Positions 11,501 through 24,743 of a stretch of 64,000 bases of DNA are shown one piece after another; the first letter of the stretch is position 1; every line of letters begins with the position of its first letter. A program made the position numbers and the translations under genes. Location: the NCBI RefSeq assembly GCF_031143425.1, contig NC_090444.1, positions 1,310,633,324 to 1,310,697,323 of the forward strand. Reading direction: 5' to 3'. The notes below the pieces were generated by a model that worked only from the letters and a program-made list of their open reading frames with translations, searched no databases and had not been told where the DNA came from. Source of the DNA: Pleurodeles waltl. Lineage: Eukaryota; Chordata; Amphibia; Caudata; Salamandridae.

Positions 11501-12640
11501 GCTATTTTTCAAGCGTGTCTAAAAATGGTCTTCGATCATTTCTTGGATAGAGAGCTCAAATATATCTTTCCCACTCCCTTTCCGAAATAGTAATTGAGGG
11601 TTTTTGGAATTGTGTAGTCACTGTCAGGAATAAGGGCATAAGAGAACTGTGAGGCGTATTGCCACTAGGTTGAAGAGAACCGCTCTATGGAAGCTGGGGT
11701 GTCATGACATCTAGGCAGAATCAGTGAGCTATTTGGGTGGGACTTTCAGGGCATTGTAGACAGTACTGTTACCTATGACATGAACTTTCCCTGAAAAAGT
11801 GACTGGCCATGTTTACATTTCATTGATGTTACTGCTTGCTGATTCAGTTAGTTCACCATTACTTCATCCCACCCCTCACCTTTTTAGTTTTTTCCTTTGA
11901 TGCCTCCATCAGTTACTTATCCATTAGCTTGTACCTTGACCTTGATTATGGATTCTGTTATATCGTTGTTGTTTAGCTTGTGTTCGGACCAATGACTACC
12001 TTGCTTTCAGGGTGGCTTTCTACTTGGGAATGTACCAATGATGCTCGGGCTTCCTCTCCTTTATTGACCTAGGTTCATAGTGGCCTACCACCTTGACGTT
12101 TCTAAGTAGATGATGTTATTTCTGATTGATTACCTACAGGCATATATTAGTTAAAGGTGTTAATATATAGCTGTGCTTCAGCTATATTGTAATGTGCTCC
12201 CTGATTTCTGAGAACACTGGCATGTGAAAACTTTTTTATAAAACGCAGGCTCAGAGAGACATTTCCTTGAGGAGCCTGAGAAGTCGTGGTTGTCTCTTTT
12301 TCTCCGTCACTCCAATTCCACCTACCGTCCAGTATTTTGTTCTGCTTTCAGTATTCTACTCCAAACTAGCAGAAATGCTTATGAGAAGGGCGTATTGTCA
12401 TCATACTCTGCTGGACACCACATATGAACCCTGTCACCCGTCAACTCTGCAATAATTCTCCAAAAACCCTTGTGATTATGGTAACAATGACCAAGACTAT
12501 TCCCTTCCAGACATAAAAAGTGTTCACATATTAATAGACTATTTATGTCTCCATATACTTCTTGGTTCTTTGGAATTGCATGTGTAAGACATTGTGTTAC
12601 TGTTTGAGGGGAATGAAAACCCTACTCCAGCAAAAACCAC
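11500..12640. other. unassigned stretch
   Basis: No ORF with a recognisable domain, no terminal repeats and no tandem structure are seen. Confidence 0.4.
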
Positions 12641-14088
12641 AATCCGTGTCAGGGTGAACCACTAAAGTCAATAAATTAACCATTGCTTAACCCTCTGATA
12701 GCTTGGCCCAAAGTAGTTGGGCTTAATTTACAAGCACTGTGTAAAGGATTTATGCAGCACACAGATAGTAATAAAGTGAAAAGACAACACATGAAAAACT
12801 CTAGCCAAATTAGAAAAATAGAGAACATTTCAATACAGAAAATGGCATCAAAACAATTCAGATCCAATTAGTAGAGCCAGAGTCATGGTTTCTTAAAGTT
12901 TTTTGTGTAAAATAGTACACGAAAAAGATCAAAGTGCCAACTGTGGGTATCTGGTCATGTAAGACTGGGGCAAAGTCAAAAGTTAAAGCCAACCCAATGG
13001 AGCACGAGTCAGATACAAGATGTGAATTTGGTCTGATCTCGGCTTTCCTTCGGACTTAAAAGACATTTTGAAGAAAACTACCTGAGAAAGTAAGAGTTCA
13101 GCGTTGCAAGGCAGCAGGCAGTGTCTGAGGAGGACGAGTGGACGTAGGGAAGTTGCAGGACGAAGTCACTGTGAAGATTTTTATCTTCAGACTTAGGAGG
13201 TCATTATAAACATGGTGGGCCACACTGCCACATAATGTACCTCATGAGGGCTGCCATCTGCAGCCCTCACTCACCACCAGGCTGCTTCCGTCAGGCAGCC
13301 TGGTGGCCGTGGGAAACATTATCCGACAGGGCTGCCCCACGGATAATGTTTCCTCAGCCACCAGCCTTTCCCTGGTGGGTTTTCCCACCAGGGAAAGGCT
13401 GGTGGAAGGGGTGCACGGGGCACACCTGGGGGGCCCTGCACTGCCCAAGCATGCATGGGCAGTGCAGGGGCCCCGGTGCAGTGCCCCATTGTGCAGGTGG
13501 GCAGTGATATGCGCTACGAGTGCAGCTGCACCCGCCGCACAGAGGCATTGGCGGCGGCTCCATGTGGAGCTGCCGTCAATGTCCGGGCCAGGCCTTCCCG
13601 TGGGCCAGCAGGCGGAAACAATGTTTCCACCCGCCGGCCCACAGGAATGTTCCTAATACAGCCGGCGGGGATCCAGGGACGCTGGCGGTCAGTATTTTGA
13701 CCACCAGCATGAACACGGCTGTTTTTACCGCTGTGTTCATAATGAGGGCCTTAGTCACTTTATTATACATTTTAAATCTCTAGTGGTAAAAAAATTGCAG
13801 GCTGTCGTCGAATAGGGTTCCAAGAAGCCGGATACCCTTACTAACAGGTTGTGCTGAACAGGATTTGCCGCAGCAGAGAAGAAGGTAGGGGAAGCTACTG
13901 TGAAGTCATGCGACTGGCAGTGCACCTTTGGCAGATCAGCTGGCTGGAAGGTCCTGGCCTTCTGTTGGTTCTCAGGGCACTGTTTTGGTGAATTTCTTTT
14001 AAATTCCCAAGTTTTTGGAGGAGTACCACCAACACCACTACCAAGGGTCTGTGACCTGGGGGGTTAGGACTCACTCCAGCAGAGGTCA
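12640..14088. repeat. LTR-like repeat, split by a Harbinger MITE
   Basis: 12660-13190 has the A-rich, AATAAAGTG-containing text typical of the LTR-type repeats elsewhere in this window. Similar text resumes after the MITE at 13754-14088. No coding region is visible. The assignment rests on style and similarity by eye only. Confidence 0.35.
13196..13750. mobile_element. Harbinger-type MITE (555 bp)
   Basis: The left end GGAGGTCATTATAAACATGG and the inverse of the right end (GGCCCTCATTATGAACACAG) are imperfect inverted repeats, with TTA duplicated on both sides (13193-13195 and 13751-13753). The right end shares its first ten bases, GGCCCTCATT, with the terminal repeat of Harbinger H1 (40113). 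The interior is GC-rich with palindromic blocks such as CCTTTCCCTGGTGGG/CCCACCAGGGAAAGG. It is non-coding and probably mobilised by an H1-like transposase. Confidence 0.8.
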
Positions 14089-14090
14089 GA

Positions 14091-16386
14091 TGAATGAATG
14101 AATGAATTCGTTTTGCTTACATAGTGGACAGCTACTCAGAAGAGTGTCCCAGTGCTGAGGTACTAGCAAAGGGAAGAAGCTATGGCAACCAGGGCCTAAC
14201 TTGCTAATGTTTGAACAAAAATGTCTTCAGTTCTTTCCTAAATTTATCAGTTACACTGATGAATCTTCTATGAAGAGCGGCTACAACAGTGAAGAAAGAA
14301 CCTCCACGGAGCTGTCTTTTGAAACTGGGGACCAACATTCGACCAGCAGCAGTGGACCGAAGGGGTCGCCCTGGGTGATATTCACTCATCCTATCATTGG
14401 GTAGCTTGGCACCCTATTGTAAAGACCTTGGTGGACCTGTGTCAAAGCCTTAAAGATAATGTGTTGCCGCACTGGCAAACAATGCAGTTTTTCTTGAAAA
14501 AGAGAACACCCTGATATGCTTTGGGATTTTAAACAATAGGTGATTCTGCATCACTTGTAAACATTTCATAAGGTAATGTGGCAGCCCCAAATAGAGATCA
14601 TTGGCATGGTCCAACCTAGAAAGAATCAGTGATCTCACTACAGTCACCTGGGCTGAATGTGGGAGATAGTGTAAGAATGTTTTCAAAATGCGTAAAATCC
14701 AGCAGCAAGACTATAGCTGAAACCTGAGCCCCAAATGAGAGTTGGGCATCAAAGATGATCCCTAAATCTCCAGCCAACAATGTGGTTGGAGGTGGGGGAA
14801 GAGCCATCTTAGGCCATGCTCCAGCCCATCTTGGAGATGGGTCACGACCAAATAGAAGAACTTCCATTTCATCTGGTTTGCATTGCAGTTTATTAACTTT
14901 GAGCCAATCCAACACAGCCACCATACAGACCATGAAAGTATCTTTAGCCTCTGCAGAGTCTCCATCATACGTGAGCAGGAGTTGCGTGTCATCTGCATAC
15001 ATGATGATTCTGATGGACAATGCCAAGGGTGCCATATAGCTATTGAAAGGAGTAGGGCTGAGGGAAGAGCCTTGTGGTGCTTTCCATCAGACGCAAATGG
15101 CTTCATCCAAACTATCTGCTCTCGTTGAGCCAGAAAGGTGCTCAGCCAGCCAAGAGTCACGTCAGTCACACCCAGGTGCTCAAACCTGTGCAGCAAAATG
15201 TTATGATCAACCATGTTGAATACTACTGACAGGGCAACATTGAGTCCTGAGTCCAGACTGAATCTGATAGACTCCGAAATTTCAAATAGGTCTATCTCTG
15301 TGCTGTGTCAGGCTCTATATCCCAATTGAAAGGGGTGATGCAGATTATTCTCATCCTAGAAATGGTAAGCTGTTGATTTACCAGCTTTTCAAGGACCTTA
15401 TCTGCTGCTGGGAGTAGGGAGGCAGGTCTAAAATTCACCAGAGAGTCTGGGTCTGCATTGGCCTTTTTGAGAAGGGGGATGACATTAGCTCATTTCCATT
15501 CCTTCAGAAGTATCCCTTCCTGCAGAAAGGAACTAAACAACTGATGGTAAACTGGGCCAATAATGTCTGCTACTACGTTCAGCATGTGATGGGAAATAGG
15601 GTCAGAAGGTGCACCCACTTTACATTAGAGAAGGCAGAAACCACCTCATCAATGGGGGAACCAAAAATGATGACAATTTAGGACGGCAAGGACTAACATC
15701 AACCTCACTAGGTTTCGGAACTCCAGACAAGATATGAGACCCGGAGATGTTAGCCTGGATTTTGAGGATCTTAACCTCAAAAATATTGCTAAGGCGGGCA
15801 CAAAGAGCCTGGCTAGGCTCAAATGGGGGAGAAGACCCTTCAGCTTCTGGTGTTGGCTCAATGCCTCAGAAGCTTGGTATGTTCCTGTAGTTCACAAAGG
15901 AGGCCAGACAACTAGCTTTTGGAGTCACTTGTGTTGGTCATGGGTTCAAGGAGATGGTGCATTTCTCCTTCAAGCTCCAAGGCAGGCCTTCAAGCAGAAG
16001 GGCAGTACTCTGGTAGCAGCAGGGTGGGTCTCAGGGGGTCCAAGCAGTCCTTCTGAAGATTTCCACAGGTCCACTAATGTACTTAAGAGTTGTTCTGAGG
16101 GTCCAATACGTATACCTAGTGCCAGCCTTTGAAGTGGAGTGACATTATGGCCTACCTCCACATCTGGTTCTGGAAAGTTCTTCCCTTCTCCTGACAAGGC
16201 TCCAAGAAGTCCAAGTCTGGGATGACAAAGGGCTGGTGTCAATTTCCTTTGTGTGTGCAGGATGCAAGCCCCTTGTAGTAGAAGTGAGGCCCTCAGCCAT
16301 CGGTCATCCTGGAAGGATGCCCCATCCTGCCTACACCCTCTCCCCTTTGTCTGGAAGGAATAAACAAATCCCAGCAGCAGAGCCAT
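14091..16386 (-). pseudogene. L2/CR1-type LINE ORF2 remnant
   Basis: The minus strand encodes, in broken frames, a ...SLVNFRPASLLP... segment near 15450, MVDHNILLHRF (15214), MYADDTQLLL (15035 frame; YADD at 14999-14988) and the C-terminal LILSRLDHANDLYLGLPHYL (14650-14580). This is the order of the reverse transcriptase domain of jockey-superfamily LINEs. The 3' tail is an (ATTC)n microsatellite on the minus strand (14091-14110), as is usual for CR1/L2. The catalytic YADD is intact, but stops and frameshifts separate the pieces. The part above about 15660 is less certain and may be 5' sequence. Confidence 0.75.
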
Positions 16387-16389
16387 TCC

Positions 16390-16960
16390 CAGTCATGTGA
16401 CCCAGGTCACTGCCAGCAGGCACCAAAAAGTTAGGGCAAGAAGATGCCAACTTTGTAAAAGTGTCATTTTCAGAACTGGGACTTAAAATCCAACTTTACC
16501 ATTAGAGAAGATTATAAATTAGAATTCGTATGAGTCCACATGTAATATTTCTACCTCCACCCAATTAGAAGTTACCACTTAATAAACATAATAAGGTAGC
16601 ACAATGTTATCCAATGGGAGAGATAGGCCTTACAGTAGTAAAAATTTAATTTAGGGGTTTTCCACTACAAGGATATGTAAAACTTAAACCCATGTATGCT
16701 AGTTTTTAAATACAATGCATCCTGCCTTATGAGTCCTTAGGTCCTACCTTAGGAAGGTTTAGGGAAGGAAAAGAGGTTTTCAAACTGGCAATTTAAAACT
16801 TGACTACAAGCTGTAATGGCAGGCCCAAGACATATTTTAAAGTGTGAGCAGCACAATGGGAGCCCCATACCTGTAGCACCACTTTACTAAGGACTTACAA
16901 GACCATTTTAAGAGAGGGAGCAGAAGCACTTTATCACTGGTTAACAGTGGCAAAGTGCAC
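16390..16960. repeat. LTR-like dispersed repeat
   Basis: Non-coding text with landmarks (TTACAGTAGTAAAAATTTAA, CATCCTGCCTTATGAGTCC) resembles the 3' halves of the LTRs at 3411 and 7346 in organisation. No gene is visible. Confidence 0.35.
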
Positions 16961-18835
16961 AAGGTGCTAAAGCCAACAAGCATGAATTCAGCAACGCAGG
17001 AGGAGTGAAGGCAAAATGTTTGGGGTTGAGGGTGACCCTTCGTAGAGGGCCAGGTCCGTCAGTATGGATAAAGTTTAGGACCAAAAGAGGCTTTATTATT
17101 TCTCCATAGCACTGTCTTTGGAGCAGTGGTTTCAACCAGATCTTTTATTATATATTTGCAGTATGGTTAAAGATCTCTATCAGGATTTATGTTTTCCATT
17201 CTTTGAATTCATTATTTTCTCCTGCAGTTGAATTACAGAGTTTTGGAACAAATAAGCACCACAATTATTTTGGGGAATTAGTAATTCTCCATCTACTGAA
17301 GACCCACAGTGGGTTATAGGGAGCTCCAAATTTATTTGACACACTAACAAATTATGATGTCATAGATGGATTGTATGAATCTTCAGATTAGTTACAAGTG
17401 AAGGTAATTTAACAGAACTCACCACAGTCTCATATTGAGCCCCTTTTAGAACTTTTATGAGTCACTGCTAACGGTATATCCCCTTTCACTGTTGCATTTA
17501 AAATCACACAGGTTTACTTTGAGATCTGTGGTAAAATATATTCACCCTGAGTATCGCCTTTTGGGGTGTGAGGGGAATCACTGACATATTTTGGCTCCTA
17601 CGCTGGACTTCTGCCCATATGTTGATTAATAAAGACAATATATTTGAATTAACATTATTGACTAAGAGCAGCCTCCTATGACCCAAACTATTGAGTATGT
17701 CATTAATCTCTGTGAATACTTCCTTAAAAATTATATGATTCATACACTCATGTGGGATATAGATAATACAAAGTAAAATATGCTCCAATTCAAATAAATT
17801 ATAACTAGGAAAAAGAGCTCTTCATATACAGCACATAGAATGGGTCTCCACTTTGGGAAAATTCCACTTCATCTCATTCTTTAACACAATAGAAAGACCT
17901 GCCCATGGTCGACCACAGTGGGAAGGGTTGAGTTATTTATGTATTGCAGAAGAGTTTGATAGGTCTCAAATTCCCCCAGCCCATGTTCCTGTAGGTCAAT
18001 AATAAACTCGCTTTGGTCTTTTAACCCAGTGCTATACCAACTTCCAAAACACAGTGACTATTTGATTTAGTAATAAGTAGTCAGTGACTATCTGACTAAG
18101 TGACCAAATAGACTTGGATGCCAGTTCCATGCAACTTTCCTCACACTAACTAAATTAGTGTTGGGATCCTCACTAGAGGTAGTCAGGAATCTGCCCCTTG
18201 CTGTACATTTTACTAGCAAATTAGCTGTAAATTAGCTGTATTCATAGAACAAAAGTTACCAGAAACAATCATGCCCCAGGAATGATATGAAAGATTGACT
18301 TCTTTTTTTTTTCATTCTTTAAACTCCAGACAGTGGATAGTAAAATATAATTGCAGTCACTCCACTTACAAAAGGGACTCATGTGGTTTTCCATATTAAT
18401 GCAACAACAGCAAATTATAATCAGATCAAAACAATTTAAGTAGACTCAATCCATTGAAATATATGTCTTGATTGGGAAGTAGGCCCACAAATTTGGGAGA
18501 ATTGCACCTTATGATTTAACAAGAGAAGGAGAAGAGCACCCTTTTTGACTATTAGCACAGACTAAATGTGAACTCTGAACCCCATTTGTATGTAGATTAT
18601 CAGGTGCTTGTGGAGTACATATTGGATCCATCTGAAGAGTGAATACATTTTTGCCAGGATGCAATTAGTTGGAGCTGCTAAAGTCTGAGTTCCAATTTTA
18701 GATCTTAACTTACTAGTTACTTTTCTAGAAGATCTGTGGTGAGGGGCTTATCTATCCTTGTGTTTACTACAACAGTACTTAACGTGCAATGTTGTGCAAT
18801 ACTTTGAATGTTTGCTTGAGGAGTTTGAAAATAAC
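16960..18835. other. unassigned AT-rich stretch
   Basis: No long ORF with a known motif, no inverted terminal repeats and no tandem repeat were seen. A short word (GTCAGTGACTATCTGA) is duplicated near 18050-18100. Confidence 0.4.
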
Positions 18836-20750
18836 TCATTTTAGATTGAGAGCTGGAAGAGCTCTTTGTGGTGTGAAGTTATGTGATTGCACGGTAGGAC
18901 GTTGAAGGTGGATCTCGCTGCTGAGTTTTTTATGGTCTTGAGTCTTCCAGGCAGTTGAGTGTTGATTCTGGCATACAGTGTGTGGCTCTAGTCCAACTTG
19001 CTCATGATGAGGGCTTGCGAGATGACTCTGTGAGTGTTGGTGGGGGTGCATTTGAAGATCTTCTTGAGCATCTTGACTGTGGGAAATTAGGAGATGGAGG
19101 CTGTGTTCATTTGGCTGGTCATAATGAGTTGGTTGTTGATTACTATTCTGAGGTTCTTTGTGTGGTTTACCGACAGAGGTGTGGGCCCGAGTTTGGCATG
19201 CCACCAAGTGGAGATGCCTTTGCCAAAGATTACTACTTCTTTCTACTCTGTATTGAGCTTGAGGCAGTTGATTTTCATCCATTTGGTGACATTGGTCATG
19301 CAGGCAGACAAATTGATCTGGGTGTTTTTGGTGTCTTGTCAGAGAAGGAGAGTATGAACTAGGTGTTGTCAGAGTAGGATATGATGTTGATGCTGGTGAA
19401 TGGGGTGATGTTGATGAGTGCTGTTGTCGAACAGAGTGGAGCTGAGTGAGGTTCCCTTTGGGACTCTGTAGATGAGGTTGGTGGCACCCGAGGTGAAGGG
19501 GGTCAAGCTGACTGAGTGTAGCCTTTGAGGCATGAGCATATCCAGTGAAGTCATTGGATATCAGGGAGAAGGGCCAGTTGTTGGCTAGCATCTTTGGGTC
19601 TTTTGAGGATTTCTTGAGGAGAGGAAGTACTGGGGCATGTTTCTAGGCATCTGGGTCTGTGTTTGTGATGACTGAGTCATTCAAGATTGTGGGGAGGGCT
19701 GGTCTGAATGAGTCCAGTATTTTGACAAAGATGTAGTGAGGGAAGGGATTTAGGGTGCTTCTGAGTGCATAGACTGCGTGGCTATTTTAATATCTTGAGT
19801 ATTAATGGTGGGTCAGAGAGTCAGGGTGGTCCTCTGGGTGTTGGTTGGGATGGGCAGGAGGGTTACAAGGATTTAAGGATATGGTTTGCACTTGAAGTTA
19901 TAGGGAATGCTGGTGATCTTATTGCTGAAGAATAGAGACAGCTCAGTACAGAGGTTATAATAAGGGTTATGCTGGTGGAGACTGCTCCCAGAGAGGTGAA
20001 GTCTTTCACTATGGCAAAGATTTCCTCGGTACTGTTGGTGCTGCTTTCAATGCAGTTGTGAAGTTAGAGTGTTTGGTGGCTCTGGTTTGCTGATGGTAAC
20101 ATCCGAGGGCAGATTTCTAGGAGCTCATCTGTGTCATTCTGACTTTGTTTCCATCTGTGTTCAAGGTGCTTGCAGTGGCTTTTGTTGAGCCTGAGATTTT
20201 TCATGTACCATCTTGCTTGAGGTCTTGTTCTCATGGCTTTGTTGGCTGTAAGAGTATCCAGGGTATCAGTGCAGGAGGTGACCCAGGCATCCAAGTTGTC
20301 AGATGGATTCAAGGAGGTTGTTGTTTTGTCAAGGCCATTAGTGCAGGTGTTGTTCCAGTTCCATCATTTGATGATGGTGTTTCAGCAGTGAAGTTGATGA
20401 TGGTGTGGTTGGACCATGTGATCAGTGCAGGCTTGTCTACTGTTAAGTCGCCGATGCTAGTAAAGATGGTGTCCAGTAGGTGTTCTGTGGTATGTGTTGG
20501 GGTCTTCCTCTCTCTGTATGAGTCTAAGTTTGGACAGGTCCTCGAGGAGGTTGGTCATGTTGAGATCAGTGAAGTCCTCCAGGTGGTAGATAAGGTCGCC
20601 ACGGAGAATGAACTTGCTGTAGTTGAGGTTCAGTGGGGCAACAAAGTCTGTGATGGTGCTGCTGGAGTTGAAACATGGTCCTGTACATGGACCAGGAAGT
20701 CATTGTCTTCCCTTGCAATTGGTCTAAAGTGAGCAGCGTGGATGGTCACT
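18836..20750 (-). pseudogene. L2-like LINE ORF2 remnant (endonuclease to RT)
   Basis: Reading the minus strand from 20750 down, 20312-20064 encodes the basic linker between endonuclease and RT (RTRPQARWYMKNLR...HCKHLEHRWKQS). Near 19460 comes VPKGTSLSSTLF, the GVPQGSxLSPTLF-like motif. Then YSDNT stands where YADDT is expected, followed by NVTKWMKINCLKLNTE, a conserved thumb-proximal segment. The frames are shifted several times; the longest open frame (19591-18836) is out of phase with these motifs in its left half. The second catalytic Asp of the palm is replaced, so the copy is dead. Confidence 0.7.
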
Positions 20751-23690
20751 AGTCTGACAAGAAACCACGAGTGCCCTGCTTAAGCTTCATTTCAATTGCT
20801 CTCTGTCGTGCATGAGGTGATTTTTTAAATGTATTTAGTTGACAGAAAAAACTCTATATTCCAAGGATAATGCTTCCCTCACACCGCAACTCAGCTGGTA
20901 CCAGCTCTCTTAGACATTTATCACTCAGCATCAGAATCTTCTTCAGATTCCTAAGCTAAGAAGAATGAGGCTAAGTAGGTGGGCTTTCTCAGTGTTGGTG
21001 GCCACCCAATGGGAACTGCTCCAATTTTTTGTGACTATAGGGCCTGTTGCACTGGGTTCTGCCCCAGCAGTATGCCCACATTTTTTGCTATTTTTTGATC
21101 ACCCGGTTTTTGGACATTTTATTGTGGGTGAGCCTCATTACCAGTGTCTCACCTACGGTAATCACACAGTAAATGGACTGCACGTGTTTACCGCCAGTGG
21201 CCATCATTTAAGGTAAGGTTGCTGCGACGCAGCAAGGGTAAGGGGCACTTGTCTGGGTACAGGTGAACACATGTGCCCACATGTGGGCACACATGTCAGG
21301 CTGCACAAGGGAGACTACTGTTGTGCGTAGCCCAGTAACAGCGCACGGGTAGCTTGGCACAATGGGGACTTTGCAGCTATAGGTTATCACCTGGAAAAGG
21401 CCTCATGAGGGAAGTGTATGCTATCATGGAAAAGTCAGTGTGCTTTATTGTGACACTCCATTCTACACCTAGGGAGGGAACTGCCTTACAGTGTAGTTTC
21501 CCTTCTCCTTGGCCAGAGAGACTGTTGATATCTCAAACTAAAATATAACCCGGAAAACAGGAAAATCTAATTTGCCACTTCCAAAATAATAACAGTACAT
21601 CTTGTGGGTCATTCAGAGTTTTCAAAATCCCCTTGCTCAGATCAGAACCCAGGCCTGTTGTCACTCTTCTGTGTCCAGTTATTACATTCTCTCCAGCAGC
21701 AGGAACAAAGGAGCAATTACCATTACTTCTTGCTCCTGAGGAGGAAAGGAGTGGGGTGGAATGACCTGTATTAATCACGCAGCTGTCACACTGCATCAGG
21801 AATGGGCCTGTCCAAGTCCACTGAATAAAGGAGAGTGCCCAGACAACTGGAACCAAACCTCAAGTGTGCAGGTCTCTGACGTGGATGTCATCAAGGGGTG
21901 GAGCTGAGACCCCAGAAGCTGATGTGACCAATTGCTCCTTTATGACACCATTTTGGATTGTCCCAGCATGCTGTGCAGGAGGGTTGGGATATGGGTGGAG
22001 AGGTGATGTGGCACCCCAGGATTGGTTCGGGGTGCCTGTCTTCTGGAACATTCCTCTCCCTTTTGTAAACTCTTGCACAAGGGGAATATTTTTTCTTGCC
22101 TGCAAACTTTCTATCTGCTTCACTGCTGGATACTGGGACTGGGATGCTAGGACTGCTGACCCCCCACTCAGGACCTAGGACTCTGTCCAGTTAACCCCAG
22201 ACCCAGTGGGTATCCCCAAGGGTAAGTGAAGTTGGCCCCATACTCCGTCTGAGAAACATGTGGTTGAAGCCTTGGACTTTTCAGCACCCACCAACAAAGC
22301 CACAAAGGAGATCTGGTGCAGGGAGCCAAAAGGACTAGCTTTTGGAGGACTTTACTTTTTTGGAGGTGAGAAGGGTTGTTGCAATTACCCCTAGTAGATA
22401 GAGCTCACTACCAGGAGTAAAATGAGTCAGGATCATCTAAATCGATCCAACAGGGCCTGAATAATGGCAGTTTAAAGTTTTGCGACCTTTGACCTTCTCT
22501 GCCACCGAGTACAAGGGTTCCGCTGCAGGTGTGGTACAATTTCCCCGGGGTGGGCCAGGACCCAGGAGATGACTCAAGAAAGCTAAATCTATTTTGTTGG
22601 GGAGAAGGAGTGCATGGGGCCTCCTCCCCGTGTTCCTAACTCGCATGGGGACTCCATCCCCTGGCCGGACTCTCCATGCAGTGGTTGGGACCGCATCCCT
22701 GACTCCTGTGTCCTCGTAATAATGGAGAAGTGCTGTCATGCTTCCATGGGAGGAGGCAGAAGGGGCCCAGGATCCCTTCCCTGGGCCCCAGGAAGCAACC
22801 TAGGGTGGACACCGAGAAGATGACCCAGAAGATGACCTGACATGATAGAGCATGGCGTGGTAAAAATATGTGGTAAAAGGATTTCCCCACAAAGCATTAT
22901 TGGGTGAGTTTCCCGAGTGCACTGAATACTGTAGTATCGGCTCTACAATTGTTGTGGCAGGGAAAGCCGCACTGAGGATTTCCCTTGTATTTTTCTATTT
23001 AAAAAGTGGACTTGTGCTGCGTTTGCAAAGTTTTTACATGTTAGGGGTGCTCGGTCCCACCGGGGTACCCCATTGATGGCCACTGTTGGAGGGCCGCTCT
23101 TGGACCCCACCCACTTCTGCCCTCATTTGCTCCCCGCACTGGCAGCACATCCGCGTGTTGCCACAGGAGCTAGCAGTCCTTCTGAATGTCTGCCCACTCC
23201 AGTGGGCACACAGGTGATGCTGGGGCTGCTTCCTAGGAAGTACTGACTGAACAATTATTTATTGAGTGTTATTATTGCATGCTAGTGATTGGTGATTCCT
23301 ATCCTACACCACGTCCCTTGAGTAGGCCTTAGACTGCTCCGCCTCGTTACCCGGTGAGAGTCAAGCACTACAATGAGGTGTTTGGTTCCCTCTTGAGGGC
23401 AATTGGGGAACTATTATTTGTGCTGGCCACACAACTAGTAGCCCGATTTCCAACAAGGCCTAACTTATTAAAATTCTGAAAAGCATTAAATACTTAGCTT
23501 TCCCCTTTTTAAAGATAGCTCTATTTAAGATCATCAGTTTTTTTGCATTCTTACAGTTAAAATGCCTTTGGGTGCAAGGGTGTTTAACAAATACCATACA
23601 ATGAACAAATAAACATAAAAGAAAACAAGCATCTGAGTAAACATCTTCTGAGAATGACTGGAATTGATTTTTCTGCAATTCATGTTATGG
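20751..23690. other. unassigned stretch
   Basis: No domain was recognised on either strand. A CA/TG-rich palindrome (ACATGTGCCCACATGTGGGC) sits near 21270. 22430-22880 is GC-rich and contains ORFs without similarity to anything I recognise. Confidence 0.4.
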
Positions 23691-23699
23691 TAAGGCTCT

Positions 23700-24500
23700 G
23701 ATTATATCACTATATGGATTTTAAATGGTTCTCTAGTATTGCCATTGTGCTGATAATGGCATGATCTGTTTATACCAGGGTTCTGATTTTATGAGGAATC
23801 TGATAATACCAGGATGCAAATTACACCACATGTCAGATTTTGATAGTGTCCATATCAAAAAAGATATCTGACCATATCAAGGTTCAGACTAGGCAGGGTT
23901 CAAAATGTAGCTTAGTTTTAAAGTTTTAAATATGCAATGATTTTGATTTTACCAGACTGTTCTTATACCAGGGGCTGTATTACGGAAGTGGCCTGGAGGT
24001 CCATTACAGAAAGGGCAGCAGACATCTTCTGTAACATCAATTGCACAGAAGCACATTTTGGCCTAAGTGACCTCAAGAGGACGTTCTCTATTTGCATGGG
24101 GGTTATAGCCAAATGCAAATTATATATCACCTTTGGTGCTGCGCCTGCCCCTTAATAAAAATGTGGGCACAGGTACAAACAGGCTCTCAAGAGGCACATT
24201 AACTTTGCTTAACATCCTAAGTGCTGCACAGGTAGTGCTTTCCCCAAGGGTGCCTTTTGGAGTAGGGCAGGAGAGGCCATTTTTCTTTATGATCAAATGC
24301 ACAACCACAGATTGCACGTGGCATGTCCAGTGATGATTAATGCAATCAAGCACCAGGTCTATAACTGTTTATAGATTCTGTTCATTCCAGTATCCTGATA
24401 ATGGCAGTGCATTCAATATGTTCTGGTTCATAATATGGCAATGTGCAGTCTATGGAGGGTTCTAGATATACCAGGATTCTGATTATGTAATCATTCTGTT
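23700..24500. repeat. degenerate short tandem text (TACCAGG..TCTGAT words)
   Basis: Words such as TATACCAGGGTTCTGAT, TAATACCAGGATGCAA, CATATCAAGGTTCAGA and ATACCAGGATTCTGAT recur at irregular spacing. They are interrupted by a different block (about 23970-24350). This looks like an old, diverged simple-sequence tract split by an insertion. No gene is visible. Confidence 0.4.
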
Positions 24501-24743
24501 TCCTATCTTCTGAGAGTGTGTAATTTGGCTGTGCCATTATGCGTTCTAAAAGGGGAAATTAAATGTACTCATTGACATATGTAATGTGTGCTTAAATGCA
24601 TTCATGCAAATTAAGAGAGCTGAAAGTCGTGAGCTGAAGTATACCTATAAGAAGAAATGTAGAGTGATCATATCTAAATCATATGTATACAGTATTATTC
24701 AATGTAGAAATATTATGATAATCTAGTCATTAAAGTACATATA

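Noticed and set aside
18836..19591. 251-codon minus ORF as a gene
   Set aside because: It is out of phase with the LINE RT motifs on the same strand; its His/Gln/Ser-rich composition is a frame artefact.
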